Below are positions 1 to 11,924 of a stretch of 64,000 nt of DNA, in pieces. The notes beneath the pieces are model-generated. The model was not told the DNA's origin, did not search any database, and saw nothing but the letters and a program-made list of their open reading frames with translations. The position numbers were made by a program, and so were the translations under genes. The stretch comes from Heterohyrax brucei (lineage: Eukaryota; Chordata; Mammalia; Hyracoidea; Procaviidae). The stretch lies in the NCBI GenBank assembly GCA_028571685.1, contig CM053154.1, positions 4,001,001 to 4,065,000 on the forward strand, read 5' to 3'. The first letter of the stretch is position 1. Every line of letters starts with the position of its first letter.

Positions 1-1339
1 CCGGTAGCAACTAAAACAAATGCCTCTGTTACTTTGATCCCCAAATGTCCTATGAAGACTCCAGTGGTTTTGTCCTATGGTCCCCTTGCTTCCCACCCTT
101 CTCCACATAAAGACACACATATGCTCTTGAGCTGTGCGAACTGGGGGTTGATAACATCCAAACATCCTTGGGGCTGCGGCCGCCCAGAGCTATAGTTTCG
201 CCTTTCATTCTTAGTCACAGAGACCTTGTTCAAGCTGGAATCTAAGACAGGGAGGGTCTCAGTGTGGCCCATGGACCAGGTGGGGCTGTGGTAGGAGTGG
301 TAGGTCCACCCTCTGGTCACCCCACTGCTCCCATGACCCGTGGGGGAGCAGGATACCTCTAGACCCCTGTATGGGAACTGCCATTGCTCCTTTTTGGTGG
401 GTAATCTTCCAGCTTCCTGTTCATAGTCCTGGTGCTGACAATGCTCTGTGCTGGAAAAATTTGTGACTTCACATTGACCTCTTACAAGTTCAGTCCCGTT
501 GCCTTCATTCTGAGCTTGAAGGACACAGACGTAACCCATTTGCTTTTCTGTCTGAAGACGTGTCTATTGCTCCTCTGCCCCAAGTCCTTGCTTCAGATTG
601 CCAGTCCTTGTCCACAGATGCTCTTTCAGTGATGTACATTCTGGGCTCTGGCTTGGTTTGGCTTCATGCCTCAGCGTTTGCTCCATGCTGTGAATTGTCC
701 TTGGACAATGTGGTGTGCAGAATGGACGGCCATGGCCCAGCATAGCCCTCCCTCCATCTGGAAGCCCTGTGCAGCCAGAGAATGCGTTGACTGCTTCCAC
801 TGTCTCACACAGTGGTCATTAATGTTTCCTGCTTTTTCGTACAAACATGTGTAAACCAACATCACTCCCATCTTGTGCTTACATAATTGATTTTTTAAAA
901 CCTAAATATGGCGCTTTCCATGAGTCCTTGCTTCATGTCATTTTGTATCACATCCGTCAACCTGGCTGGCTTTTCCTGCGTCGTTTACTGCAAAGGAGCA
1001 AGAGAGCAGAACTTGCCGACTGTGCTAGGCTGCAACGTGGGTATTTCAGATGTCTGGGAATTACTGCTCCAGGTTAGGTCAAGGGCAAAGCTTTGTAGCC
1101 AGCACCATGCCAGGGCTGCCTCCTAGGTGGATATCAGCTCGTTATCAACATGGCTCCCCTCCATCAGGCAGCACAGCAGCTCATGTATCTCCATCTTATT
1201 CATACAAATATATGACAATTTGATCCCATTTAAACCCTTAAAATGACACCATTTTCAGACGGTGACATCACTGGGACATATAATTCCAACTTTTATTAAT
1301 GAGGGGCAAAAGGTCTAGGTTTGGGACTCAGAAGTGGGT
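1..1339. other. Unique non-coding stretch, no gene seen
   Basis: Mixed-composition DNA. I see no recognisable repeat, RNA gene or exon with plausible splice borders. The open frames here are short, overlap on both strands and have no recognisable domain. The A/T-richer part near 845-960 and 1170-1300 could be an old unrecognised repeat. Confidence 0.4.
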
Positions 1340-1440
1340 CACCTCCTCATTCAGCCTTTTTTTAACTTGGGCAAACTTCCTGTATTCTCTGACTTTGTTT
1401 CCTGGCCTGTAAAATGGAATAGTAACTGCCTGTTGTCTTT
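1340..1440 (+). repeat. MIR SINE fragment
   Basis: The stretch reads like the MIR core: an 'acttgggcaaacttcctg' segment, then 'ctggcctgtaaaatggaat' and a run matching the 'agtaactgcctgttg' part. Order and spacing agree with the MIR consensus as I remember it. The tRNA-like head and the tail are missing or too diverged to see. Confidence 0.6.
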
Positions 1441-1826
1441 TCCATCCTTTACTGTGTAAGAAGCCCAGTCCTCATCCCCACCCATCAGTCTGTGAGGGAG
1501 AATGCTTGAAAGCCTACTTTGCCCCACATCCCCTGTTTGAAGAATTCTACAACACACTCCTTGCTCATCTGACTCGAGATGTCTGTGACATCTTCTAGGC
1601 TCTGCGGCTTCTGTCTTGGGCCTCTGGTTTTCTTCTTGCTTGATGGCCCATTTAGGACCCACATGTCCTATTTAGGGTCTTCCTCTTTATTACGTGTGAA
1701 CTTGTGCAAGGGCAATGTCTAGTCTCTTGGAGCTCATCTCAGAAAGCTGCAGTATGCTGGAAGAGAGGTGATGAGTGAGAATTGCCAAGCTCTTCGGAGC
1801 TCAGCACGTGTTAATTCTGTTCTTGT

Positions 1827-2386
1827 CTTCCATGGTAGGCACATGTAGGCTAAGGGAATCACCTGCTCCCATTCTACTCCTAGCCTTCTGATGGCCAGAT
1901 CTTGCCCCTACCCCACACCACCCTTGAAAGACAGATAAATATTCTGTCCAAATCAAGATCATCTGAGGTTGTACCGCTGTTCCTCTTCCTTCAGACTGCT
2001 GACCAAGGGCACAGTGCTCTGTTGGCTTGTTGGTGCCTTTATTCATGGGTCCATGGTGGTTGTGACGATTCTTGCTGCCAATTCTGAATATTCTAGAATT
2101 GTCCTCAGTCACCTGGCAATCCTTGCTGTCTGTGCTTGGTATTCTAGAATTGTGCTCAGTCATTTGGCTGAGAATCTAGTCAGACTCCACATTCAGTTTG
2201 CTAGTCTGTAGTTTTCAGGACTATTTCTTTCCATTTTAGGAAAGTTGACTTTTTTTTTTCCTGTTTCTGGCATATTCCATTGTTTCTCAAAGTCCACTGA
2301 CAGCAGCTATGAAACTCTCTCTGCAGGTTCTCTTGGGGCTCATGGGGTAGGCTCTTCCATGGTAGGCACAGGTAGACTAAGGGAAT
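1827..2386 (+). repeat. Two dispersed copies of a 33-bp direct repeat
   Basis: Positions 1827-1859 and 2354-2386 are 33-bp direct copies differing at only two bases. They start with 'cttccatggtaggcaca' and end with 'ctaagggaat'. The copies are 527 bp apart and fit no known repeat family that I recognise. The flanks do not appear to be alike, so this is either a small local duplication or a fragment of an unrecognised family. Confidence 0.6.
2071..2172 (+). repeat. 51-bp tandem duplication, two units
   Basis: Two adjacent 51-bp units (2071-2121 and 2122-2172) align without gaps. Both begin 'cttgctg' and contain 'tattctagaattgt' and 'ctcagtca'. Roughly 37 of 51 bases match, so the duplication is old. 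It lies between the two copies of the dispersed 33-bp repeat. Confidence 0.6.
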
Positions 2387-2860
2387 GGGGACATGAGTAT
2401 AGTTAAAGGATCAGTGGTGTCTTCTGTGCCCTCAACTTTCTCAAACACGGCACTGGCAGGCACAGGATACAACAGTGTAAGTCACAACAATGTTAGCACA
2501 AGTGGCTAACAAGCTCTGAAGGTTTTCTGCTTTTTTCATCATTTTCTCTCAGTGAGGTTGTCTTCTCCTCACCCTCCATTCCGGTATGGTCAGGTTCATA
2601 GCTGGGCCAGGCTTTGGGCTCCCTTATCTGGGGAGTCCTCTTCCCATCACTGCCCTTGTCTCCATCAGGCCGCTGTGCTATGCCCTGAGGCCAGAACAAG
2701 GGTTCTGCCCTAGAGCAGCACGGAGAACCCGAGTGTCTCTGTACCCTTGGAGGTGTCAGGTTCACCCTCTCATTTCACAGATGAGTAAATGGAAATCCAA
2801 ATAGGTCTCCTAGTTATTGATGGGACTGGGACAAACATGCATCTCTTTGCTTTAGGCAAG

Positions 2861-3331
2861 TGATCGCCATGGACTGAACGTGTCCCCTCTGAAAACTTAT
2901 GTAGGAATTTGGTGCTGTCTGATGTAAACCCTTCCTCTATGATGGTGATAAGGGAGGGTGGGTGGCAGTCCTGTTGGTGGGGCAGGACCCGATGTTTAAG
3001 ACATGCTGTGCCTTGAGGCAATCTCTTGATCTATAAAGGAAAGAGGAGGAAGTAGAGAGTTGGGGACCTCCTACCACCAAGAAGCAGTGCCGGGAGCAGG
3101 GTGCATCCTTTGAAAAGAACTTAGGTTCCTGTACCTCAGAGGTTCCTGTCCCAGTCCAAGGGAAGATTGGCTACAAGGCCCTTCCTCCAGAGCCAACAGA
3201 GAAACCTTCCCCGGAGCTGATCACCTGAATTTGAACTTGTGGCCTAGTGGACTATGACAAAACAAAATTTCTCTTCTGAAAGCCATCCACTTACGGTATT
3301 TCTGTTACAGCAGTATCAGATGACTAAGAAG
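2861..3331 (+). repeat. MaLR-type solo LTR
   Basis: The left end, 'catggactgaacgtgtcccc', matches the usual start of MLT1/MST-class LTRs. The right end, with 'ggtatttctgttacagcag' followed by 'tatcagatgactaag', matches the usual 3' end. Length (about 470 bp) fits a solo LTR. No internal region flanks it. Later in the window, better preserved relatives lie in reverse orientation (20557-22466 and 35336-35774). Confidence 0.65.
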
Positions 3332-3365
3332 TTGCTTCTTCATGACATGTTGCACATTCCTCATG

Positions 3366-3520
3366 GAGCCCTGGTGGTACAGTAGGTAAGCATTTAGCTT
3401 CTAACCTAAACATTGGCAGTTTGAATTCACCAGCCACTATTTGGAAGGCCTATGAGGTAGTTCTATTCTGTGCTATATAGAGTTGCTCTGAGTTGAAATT
3501 GACTCAGTGATAAATAAATG
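3366..3520 (+). repeat. Afrotherian tRNA-headed SINE
   Basis: Starts with a diverged 'gagccctggtggtacagtag' head (A-box region). A B-box-like 'ggcagtttgaattcaccag' follows, then 'ggtagttctattctgtgc', and the RTE-like end 'gctctgagttgaaattgact'. A T-rich run follows. Element order and length (about 155 bp) match the common SINE of this window. It is quite diverged, so it is an older copy. Confidence 0.75.
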
Positions 3521-3662
3521 TTTTCCTTTTTCTTTTTTTTTATTTCATGCAACCCAGCCCAGAAAATAAAGACTATTTGTCACTCATGTGTAGGTAGCAT
3601 GGATTGACTATGTGGGACTGGCATGGTCTGTTAAATTGTCACTAGCTCACTTGGCGCTTGGC

Positions 3663-3996
3663 TGGCTGTTGAGTCAGCCCTGACTCATGGTGATCCCATG
3701 TACAACAGAATGAAATGCCAGCTGATCCTGTGTCACTACCATGATGGTTTGTGGATCGGTTCTTGGTGATGTACAAGGGTTTTCATTGGCTGATTTTTGA
3801 AAGTAGACCACCAAGGCTTTCATCCTGGCCCATCCTGGTCTGGAAGTTCTCCTGAAACTGGTCAAGTACCACAACAATCCAAAAACATCCAGATAGACGG
3901 GGCGGCTGCGGGTGATGTACAGTGGCCAGGAACTGAACCCGGGTTTCTAAATGAAAGGTGAGAATTCTACCATTTACTGGTAGAATCACACCAATG
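3663..3996 (-). repeat. tRNA-Gly-headed long SINE, antisense
   Basis: Read on the minus strand, the copy starts with a tRNA-Gly-like head: 'ggtagaattctcacctttc' and a B-box 'gggttcagttcctggcca'. A body follows with 'cttccagaccaggatggg' and 'tggtggtctactttcaaaaa'. It ends in the RTE-like tail 'gggatcaccatgagtcagg'. About 330 bp long, so longer than the common SINE. Compare the plus-strand copies at 23848 and 49650. It sits at the edge of the next LTR. Confidence 0.7.
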
Positions 3997-4442
3997 TTGC
4001 CGCAGTGGGTTGAATAGAGTTCCCCCAAGTTTATGACCACCAGGAACTTTTAAATGTGACCTTATTTGGCAGTAAGATGTTTATAGGTGTAATTAGATAA
4101 GAATCTTGAGTTGAGGTCATCTGATAGCAAGCCACTTACTCCAGCCAAGACCCTCCTAGATCTAAAGTGAACCCTAAATTCAGTGATTGGAGTCCTTCTG
4201 AAAAGAGGAGAGAACACAGAGAGACACCTGACATGCCAAGTGACGGTGGGGGCAGGGACTGGGGAGGTGAAGTCACAAGCTGAGGAATGCTAGGGCCACC
4301 AGGGACAGAAAAGATGAGGGGTAGTTTCTTTCTGGGAGCCCCTAGAGGAAGCCCAGCCCTGAAGACACCTTGGTTTTGGACTTCTAGCCTCTGGATCTGT
4401 GAAAGAATGCATTTCTGCTACAAGTCATCAAGTGTTTATCAG
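3995..4442 (+). repeat. MLT1-type solo LTR
   Basis: Shows the MLT1 order: 'gggttgaatagagttcccc' near the start, 'aatgtgaccttatttggcag' and 'gtgtaattagataagaatc'. Then 'gagagaacacagagagacac' and the 3' part 'ttggacttctagcctctgg' followed by 'gtgaaagaatgcatttctgc'. The last 30-40 bp are lost or unrecognisable. This is a non-autonomous ERVL-MaLR LTR with no coding capacity. Confidence 0.75.
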
Positions 4443-5040
4443 AATCCAGTGGAGTCCTGTGCCTGAGGGAAGCCCACAGATGGGGTCCCACTCCTTGCTG
4501 GGAGACTCTTCGCTTCCCACCTTTGGTTCAGCGACACGTGGCGCACTGGTGGGGTCCCCGGAAGCTGTTTCTCAGCAGCTCCTCAGGAAATGTTCACTGA
4601 AGGATGAACCAACAAGTGGAACTGAGAGTATAGCTGCCACCAGGAATTCTGTGAGGCCTTCTGTAGGCACATAGAAGTGATTTTTGGGTATATAACGGTT
4701 TGGATTTTGTGTCACTTCTCCATCTCAATACGGGGGTGCAATACCGAACAAGTGAGCCCCTCTTTTCCCTGCTATCTCCCACCTTGCCCTCCTGACAGTG
4801 GGCAGGATGTCTTCTGTCTGCCTGTCTGCTGAGCCTCTGGACCCCCTTTCTCTGCACCGTTATTTGTTTTCCAGCCTTGTGTACACAAGCACTCTTCCCA
4901 CAGTAGAGAAACCAGTCCAAGTTCAGTGTCCCAGAACATTAGGAAACAGTTCTATGATCATCGCCAACATCTATGCTGGCAGTGAACATGGGCCTAACAC
5001 TTCTTCCAGAAACATGAGTGAGTAGGTGGGGTCAGCTGGG

Positions 5041-5071
5041 CCCTGGCCCTGCCCTGCCCTGCCCTGCCCGG
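5041..5071. repeat. Short CCTG-type pentamer repeat
   Basis: A run of about five tandem 'ccctg' units with small interruptions lies at the start of a C-rich stretch. It is too short to suggest anything but replication slippage. Confidence 0.7.
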
Positions 5072-5667
5072 TGAGGCACTCTGTCCTCCCGCCCCCACCT
5101 CCCCACCACTGTGAGTCCCCTGGACTCCTGCCAGCACGTCTCAGCCCCAGGGCCACAGAGCCACTATAACCATTTAAAAACCCTTCCTGTGCCCAACAAT
5201 AATTTGAAAAATATCACTCTCTAATTGGCTTTTCATGATTTGCCTGCATTGCAACCTGATTCGTCAAGTCTAAGTTGGCCAGCTGAGTCTGCACAGCAAC
5301 CCAGCTGCTTTGATACTGATCGTAAACTTTGCTGCTTCAGGTTTGGCTGCAAACACATGGTAATACTTTATTACCCCACCTTTTATATCGTCTTAAACTT
5401 GCTGGAGTCTTGTTGCCTCCCCTTTCCAACTTAAATGAGACCACCATCCCACACCGAGCATTAGAAAGAAAGACCACCCCTCTCACTGTGCACGTAGGTT
5501 GGGTGTTGAGCAAGTGTTCTGCAGCCTCCGTGGGCGCCAGGGTGCTTCACTGGTGGGAGACCCTCCGTGAGTCTGCACCAGGCCTTTACCAGATGTCATT
5601 AATACTTGCTCCAAAAGGTGATACGAAACTCAGTTCTCCTTCAGGCGCCTGCACGGGGCTTTGCATT

Positions 5668-5687
5668 CTTGTCACCTTGGTGACAAG
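5668..5687. repeat. Near-perfect 20-bp palindrome
   Basis: 'cttgtcacc' is followed by a 2-base spacer and its exact reverse complement 'ggtgacaag'. A further 'aggtgac' follows at once. The CACC/GGTG arms may be chance. No hairpin RNA context is visible. Confidence 0.6.
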
Positions 5688-8569
5688 GTGACATGGCTTT
5701 CCTTCCAGCATCCCTTCAAGTATAGGTAGGAATAGATACGATTTTATAGGCACAAAACAAAACAAACTTGTTACTTTCATGTTCCATCTGACTCATATCG
5801 ACCAAACAGCACAGGCATTTGGAATCCAGGCTAGTTTGTAATATTTAAATAACAGCAAAGCTACCTGTACAATAAAGGGTGCTGGTCAGCTTACTCCTTG
5901 ATTTTAGGTGCAGAAATAAAATGGAAAGAGTCTGGCCTCCACTGCATGCCCGGGGCAAGGCCTTTTACTCAGGTATCAGCTCGCTAGTCTCTGGCATGAG
6001 GTTGGGCGGTGTGGTGCCTACGTCTCTGAGCACCTCGGAAGCCCTTTGTGTGTACACTGGCATATACAGCACCTTTCTAACTAGAGGCGTATACCACGTA
6101 GTACTGCCAGAACTGAAATGAGACTTCACCGCGGGCCTGTGGTCAGGGGATTACCACCACTGGTCTCCGGGCTGCTGGGCCACGCCCCTGACTCAGGTCA
6201 GCCAGCTGATCACTTTTGGCATTGGGTCATTCTCTTTCGGTGTCTGGTGGATGCACACAGCTTTTCTGAGACTGCAGCATGCTGAACAGCATCATCTGAG
6301 AATCCAAAGAGGAAGCTGATTTTGAGAAGCTAATTTCTTCATTATTTTGGAGAAGTCTGAGACAGATTTTCACTTACTTGTAATGAAAAACCACGTGTTT
6401 ACGCAGCCGGAGCAGTGGCGGTGCGCTTGGACAGCTGTTGAGCCCTCTGACCAACACACACATCCTTGGAATCTGCCAGAACCTAGCATCTCCCTCATTC
6501 TGCCATGGTCTACCTCATCATCCTCTACCATCTCCTCCCTCATCAACCTCCCGACGTCCTGAGGAGCCCTCCCACTTCCTGACCTTGACTCCTTCTCTGT
6601 TTCCACTGTGCTCTGGACATCGCTTCCCCTAGTACACCCTTAGGGGCCTATGTTGCTATGCCATGTAGATGGGAACCTACCCCCAGCCTGACGGGAAGAG
6701 GGCTGCTGAAGGATAGCCATGGAATAGACCCTATAAGGATCTACAATGACTAGCATAGAACACAGACAGCAGACAGTATGATGACCCTCCAACTTTCGCT
6801 AGGCAAAGAAAGCCCAACCCCGGAGGAGGCTGCCTGTGGTGAAGTGGAGAGAGTGGCAACTGATGCCTTCTGGGAAAATCCTACGGCAGGAGGTGGAAGG
6901 CATTTACAGGCCGTCTGAGGAAGAGAGAAGGCAGCGGGCACTGGGCAGGCTGCGGGCAAGACACAGGAGACCAAGCTATGGGTCAGGAAGAGCAAAGCTA
7001 GAGAGAGGTCAATGCTGGACACCAAGTGCCAGGTGGTCCTGGGACAGACAAGGGGTCAGATATCAGTCCAGGAGATATGAACCCGGCAGGAGTCCATTTG
7101 GGGTAGAGCTACATTTGTGCCTAACACTTGGCCACTGTCCTGTCCCAGTTGCCGTGGCCTGACCTCGTTTCTGGCGTAGGTTCTGCTCACAGACACTCAG
7201 CAGAAGCGACCTCAGCTCCATGTCTCACTGCCTAGCCACCTTTTGAAATGAGGCTTCTCCCAAAGCCACAGACCCCAGCTCTCCACGTGACATCTGTCAA
7301 CCGGACCTCGGATCAGAAGGGCAGACCTCTGAGAGAAAAGACAGAGGTCTCCATGTGCAATGATGCCCGTGGAGTACAGAATGCCTTTGAAAGCCGGTTT
7401 GTCTTCTGTGACCCTTGGATATTTTCCACCAGGAGAGCATTAATAGTGAAAAGTTCCACGAGCAGAATCTTGAACATGAGACGCTGGCACCATGACAAAA
7501 CCTAAAGTCACATCTTTGAAGAGCTTGATGGGCCTAACCACGTCTGTCATGTAGCCTTTCAATGCGAGAGAGGGGAGTCCTGTGTTCTCATGTGGAAGAA
7601 ATTCCCAACTTCGAGGTTACCAGCTCAGCGCGGCTCTTCAGAGAGCTTCTGGGCCCTTTGCTCTGACAGGCATCCGGGAGGAATTTTGATTCTAGCCACA
7701 CCACAGTGAAGATCCACATGGTAATTGTGGTGTGTAATTACCGCAGCCTCCCGGGAGAGCCACAAGAGAATCCCAGAAGATCTCAAAAGAATGCCGTTTT
7801 GACTTGAGCAAAGTGAGGTTGGGATATTTGTCTATAAATCTTATGCAATCTTGAGATAATGTCCCAGTAATGGTGCAGTCAGCGAGTGTGAGTGAGTGTG
7901 GGGGTGTGTGGCTTGGGTAGCACAGAGGCTATAAAGTTCGTGTTGGCCCATAGAGTTGAAACATCTGCTGAATACCTAATTGACTTGTTGAGTAAACCCA
8001 ACAGCATGGGAGGAGGCGATTGGCCAGCTGTGCCGTAACTAGTTAGGAGCACTTTATTGAAGTCAGTAGAGATTATTGCCTGACACACGTAGACTATAAG
8101 CTTGGGTATTTAAAAAAAAAGTCCACTGCAGCAGATACTTCAGTGAGAGCAAACACAATGTAAGTGATGTTTTTGTTTTTACAGTAATGTTTCTTCCAGG
8201 TGTAGAGAGTTGTCACACTGGCTACCCAACACATGAGGAGTGTCTCACACTTTGCAGTCACGTGATGTGTTGATTTTGAGCTCCCAGGAGCCAGACTCCA
8301 CAGGAGAACAGAGTGACCATTGGTTAGTGAGTTTTCAGGGCTCAGGAGGCCAGGCCCAGCTGGTGAGAATGGTGAGGGTTAGGGTGAGTCCACCACCTCA
8401 GCTCACAGCATTTCTGATTAAAGCTCACTCTTCATGTTGTATGTCTGTGCAGCGCCCCACTTGCCAAATGTCCAAGGTCAGACAGAGCAGGTGGGTGGAT
8501 CAGACTGAAGCCGCACCGGAGGCATTCAGATGTCACAGCTCCTGCATTTGAGGGTTAGGCAGTGACTCT

Positions 8570-9230
8570 AATGGTGACATCCCCACTCCCTCTGCACCCC
8601 CATCCATATCCACGTCCCTCACAGCATCCCCAGCTCCACCCCGCCGGCACCCTCAGCCTCGTGCCGCGTTCCCCGCCGCCTGTCCTCACCTCACCGTGTG
8701 CCCAGCCCGCCCCCTCCCGCTGCCACTGCCACATCCACACTCAGCCTCGTCTTCATCACTGTCACCACCACGTGCTCATCCATGTCCCCATCTCTGCTGT
8801 TCCTCACCCCGTCCTAATTCTCGTCCACATCCACCTCCCTCTCCCCTGCACACCCCAACTCTGTCTTTATCCACAGCCATCGTCCACATCCAGGCTGCAC
8901 CCCCACCCCGTCTTCGTCTATATCTACACCCCACCCCTACTTCACCCCTTCCCCACCTGTGATCTTATTGCCATGCCATCTCCATCCTCCTCCCGCACCT
9001 ACCCACCTCCGCCTCACCCTTTCCTTACTTCTGTCCTTGCCGGTCTTCCCATCTCCATCCTCACCCCATCCCTCCCCACCCCTACCTCCACCCTGATCCC
9101 CCATCCACACCTGTGTTTTCCTTCATTTCCCCCTCACCTCTGCAGCCACATCACTTGCCTCATCCCTGTCTATATCCACGTCCCCTCCTCACGCACACCC
9201 GTAACTGCATCCGTGGCTGGGTCCATGTCT
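8570..9230. repeat. Long pyrimidine-rich degenerate repeat tract
   Basis: About 650 bp of almost pure C/T with A interspersed on the plus strand, built from irregular 'catcc', 'cccca' and 'cacctc' units. It keeps all three plus-strand frames open in places, giving a 257-codon frame rich in Pro, Ser, His and Thr at 8562-9335. That is a composition effect, not a gene. The tract has no fixed period that I can see. Confidence 0.75.
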
Positions 9231-10700
9231 CCGTCCATATCACTGGACACAGCCATGTCCAGATCTACACCTGCTGCGTATCTCGACATAGGCACAGTCA
9301 TTGCTATGAGTGCATTTGTGGGGATCATTCTTTGAGAAGTCAACAGATAGATGGACAAAGCTGACCCACACAGGTCTAAATGTCCTACCCAGATTAATTT
9401 CCCTAATCCTGGCAGTTCCTGTTTCATTAATTTAACTATGTCTGCAAGATTGGGATAGCATTCATTTTGTCCTCCAAGTAACCAAGCCCCCTGTGTCAGA
9501 AGGCCAGCTGGATACAACTCAAGATTTAGAGACTTGGCAAGAGTTAAATGACTAAAAGCAAACATGAACCTTGATGGAATCGCTCCATTCCCCCCATGCT
9601 TCCTTTCAGCCTGGGTTTTAATTGGGTCTCTTGGCTGCCAGCTTCCATCATTCCTTGGTTCTAGTCCCGCCCTGCAGGTAGACACATCGCTTCTCCCAGG
9701 TCACTAGGGTGCCTTTTGGTACATGTGTTGTCTTTCTCTTCCATTGGAAAGAACTTTAAGCATCACAAACATCATAATAATAACGTCTGAAAGGGTTAGC
9801 TAGTTGGTCTCCCGAAGTTAGCATTTCTCCCTATAAACTGAGTCTTATTGGAATATTACAAACCTTTGGAAGACCTGACTTACTCATTTATGGCTGAGTT
9901 CTCTATGAAATCTGCTCAACAAGCAAATTCAGAGTTTTCATCATCAAAAATAAAAATGTGAAGGAGGTGACCATTTTCTTCTTCTTAATTATAATCTTGG
10001 TAGGTCTTTTCACTCACTGTAATAATTATCAGTCAACTTTAATTTCTTTTGGGGGAGAAGCCATCATTGACTCATTTTTAAGCAGTTCAATTTCTGTCCT
10101 TCTAAATAAGTAGGCATACTGGACAAGTCCATACATTAGGCAACTGTTAACTCTGGTTTGGCCAAGCTGATGAATCCCAGTATGGAAACTGTGCCAGACA
10201 TTTATGCATCCACTGATACTTACTGAGCATCCAGAGGGCAAGGCCCCATACCAGTTTATTGGGACCCACTGATCTCTCTCTCGGTGTAACAGAGACATTC
10301 TGAAAACTGTGGATGTTAAAGGATTTTCCACTGATGGAGGCATAAAAACCAGAAAGTGGTCCCACCAGAAGAAGGAGTCCGTGGGCCTGAAGTTAAAATG
10401 TGTAGTGGGGAAAAGCCTGGCAGAAGGCTGGCTGGTCCTTGCACGGAGATTCTAGGTCCCTTCAGGGTATATTGACAGAACAGTCCTCTTTCTCATACTA
10501 TCTTCCAATACCCAAGGTCTCAGGGTTGCTGATGGAAGCTCTGCTTTGCCTCCAATGGGATGCTGGCTGCCCCATGAAGACACAAGGGACTCTAATAATC
10601 CCTTCCCTGCAAGGGATAGGGGATTGCTGATTGACTAGTGATGAGTTTCCGGGAATTGAGTTGAATCTAGACCAAGATCTGTGGGAAACAATAACGAGTG
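9231..10700. other. Unique non-coding DNA, no gene seen
   Basis: No recognisable repeat or exon. The part around 9990-10080 is A/T-rich, with 'aataattatcag'-type cores. The 'cactgatacttactgagcatcc' area near 10210 faintly recalls MIR or L2 but is too weak to call. Confidence 0.35.
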
Positions 10701-10714
10701 CTGGATCCCTAGAA

Positions 10715-10905
10715 AGGACAAAGGACTGACACGCTCAGCTGCTCACCCGAAGGCTGAAGGTCGGAGTCTACCCAGAAGTGCCTTGGAAGAAAGTGCTGAC
10801 GGTCTTCCCAAAAAATCAACCTTGAAAAGTCTGTGCAGCTCAGCTTCTACTGTGACACACAGGGGTCATCAAGAGTCAGAACTGATGGCAACTGGTTTTT
10901 ATAGG
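10715..10905 (+). repeat. Afrotherian SINE, 'acccagaag' subtype
   Basis: The body has 'cagctgctcacccgaaggc', 'ggagtctacccagaagtgcc', 'ttggaagaaagtgctg' and 'cagcttctactgtgacacac'. It ends 'gagtcagaactgatggcaac' followed by 'tggttttt'. This subtype carries an extra middle segment ('...aaagaaaggcctgg...aaaatcagcc...') compared with the common form. Related plus-strand copies lie at 20168 and 24140, with an antisense one at 34452. Confidence 0.7.
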
Positions 10906-11900
10906 AAGGGCCCAAGAGAATTGCCAAATCCCAGGATGCTTCTTTTCCTAAAATCACTGGACTCACCGCGTGGGAAAGCTCCACATCCCAGAGCAGCTCA
11001 GTGAGACCCGCTCTTCAGACTCTCCTGGCTGCGCTCTGCTTTTCCTCTTCACAGAATAGGGTTTTCTCTCAGTGTTGCCACAAATATGAAAAAAATGTTG
11101 GCAAAGAGGAAACACTCAAATATTTATCTTGCATTTAACAACATCAAGAGTTACTTGAGTGTTTTTGTTATTTTAATTCTAAGCTTGTGGTCTGTTGTTT
11201 CATGTGAATGGGAGGTAAAAATCTTTCTGTGGTTGAAGCACTGGGATGCTTTAAGAGGCAAGAAGTTAGAAGAAAAACAAATAACAACCTTTGATATGAA
11301 CATCCACCAATTCTGGTCCTCTTTCTGTTTCTTGACTTTTAATTCATATTTAAATCTCTGGAAGTTGTGAAGTCCTTGGCAGTGGGGAGAAGACGACTGG
11401 GCTAGGGCTTGGAAGCGAAACTGAGGACCCAGGCAAGTACTTCCTTTGATTTCTCGCACGACACGAAGGTACATTATTTGAGGCTGAGAGGTGAGCTGCA
11501 CTGTCATCTTGAGACCTCCTCCGATGATTAAAGAAATATTTTCCTGTATTTATTCCCCATAAGAAAAAATTACTCTTGTGCTCTGTAATGTACTTAGTGG
11601 ATCAATGTTTATCTGATGGGAGACTCTGTGTACCACTGGGGTGGAAAGGGAGGAGAGAGATGGCAGTAGGATTTATCGCCTAATGCAGTTTAGTCTATCA
11701 TATTTCCAACATACTAGACTCTGAAGCTGAAATTACTGGGAAAAAAAGGCCCCCCAAAACTTAAAACAAACAAAAATCCAAATAGTCAACTCTGAGCAGT
11801 AACCTGACTTCAGGTAAAAGCTGTGATCAGTACGGAGACCGGCCACTGTACAGAAGGGAAGCTAGAGGCCCACGTAGGAGACCTCGGGCCCACCACTGAG
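10906..11900. other. Unique non-coding DNA, no gene seen
   Basis: A/T-rich in 11060-11360 and 11510-11800, with no recognised repeat. Short open frames on both strands have no domain. It ends at the large CA-rich block. Confidence 0.35.
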
Positions 11901-11924
11901 ACACGCGTGTGTACCCAGCCCCTA

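Larger units (their letters stand above)
4443..8560. other. Mostly unique non-coding DNA, no gene seen
   Basis: No transposon or exon is recognisable apart from short simple repeats. Two A/T-richer parts (5160-5420 and 7690-7860) have TAAT/ATTA cores in a repeat-free setting and could be weak candidates for conserved non-coding sequence. Open frames up to 108 codons occur on both strands without domains. Confidence 0.4.

Noticed and set aside
8562..9335. 257-codon plus-strand open frame
   Set aside because: Pro/Ser/His/Thr-rich product of a pyrimidine tract with overlapping frames also open. No domain and no start context.
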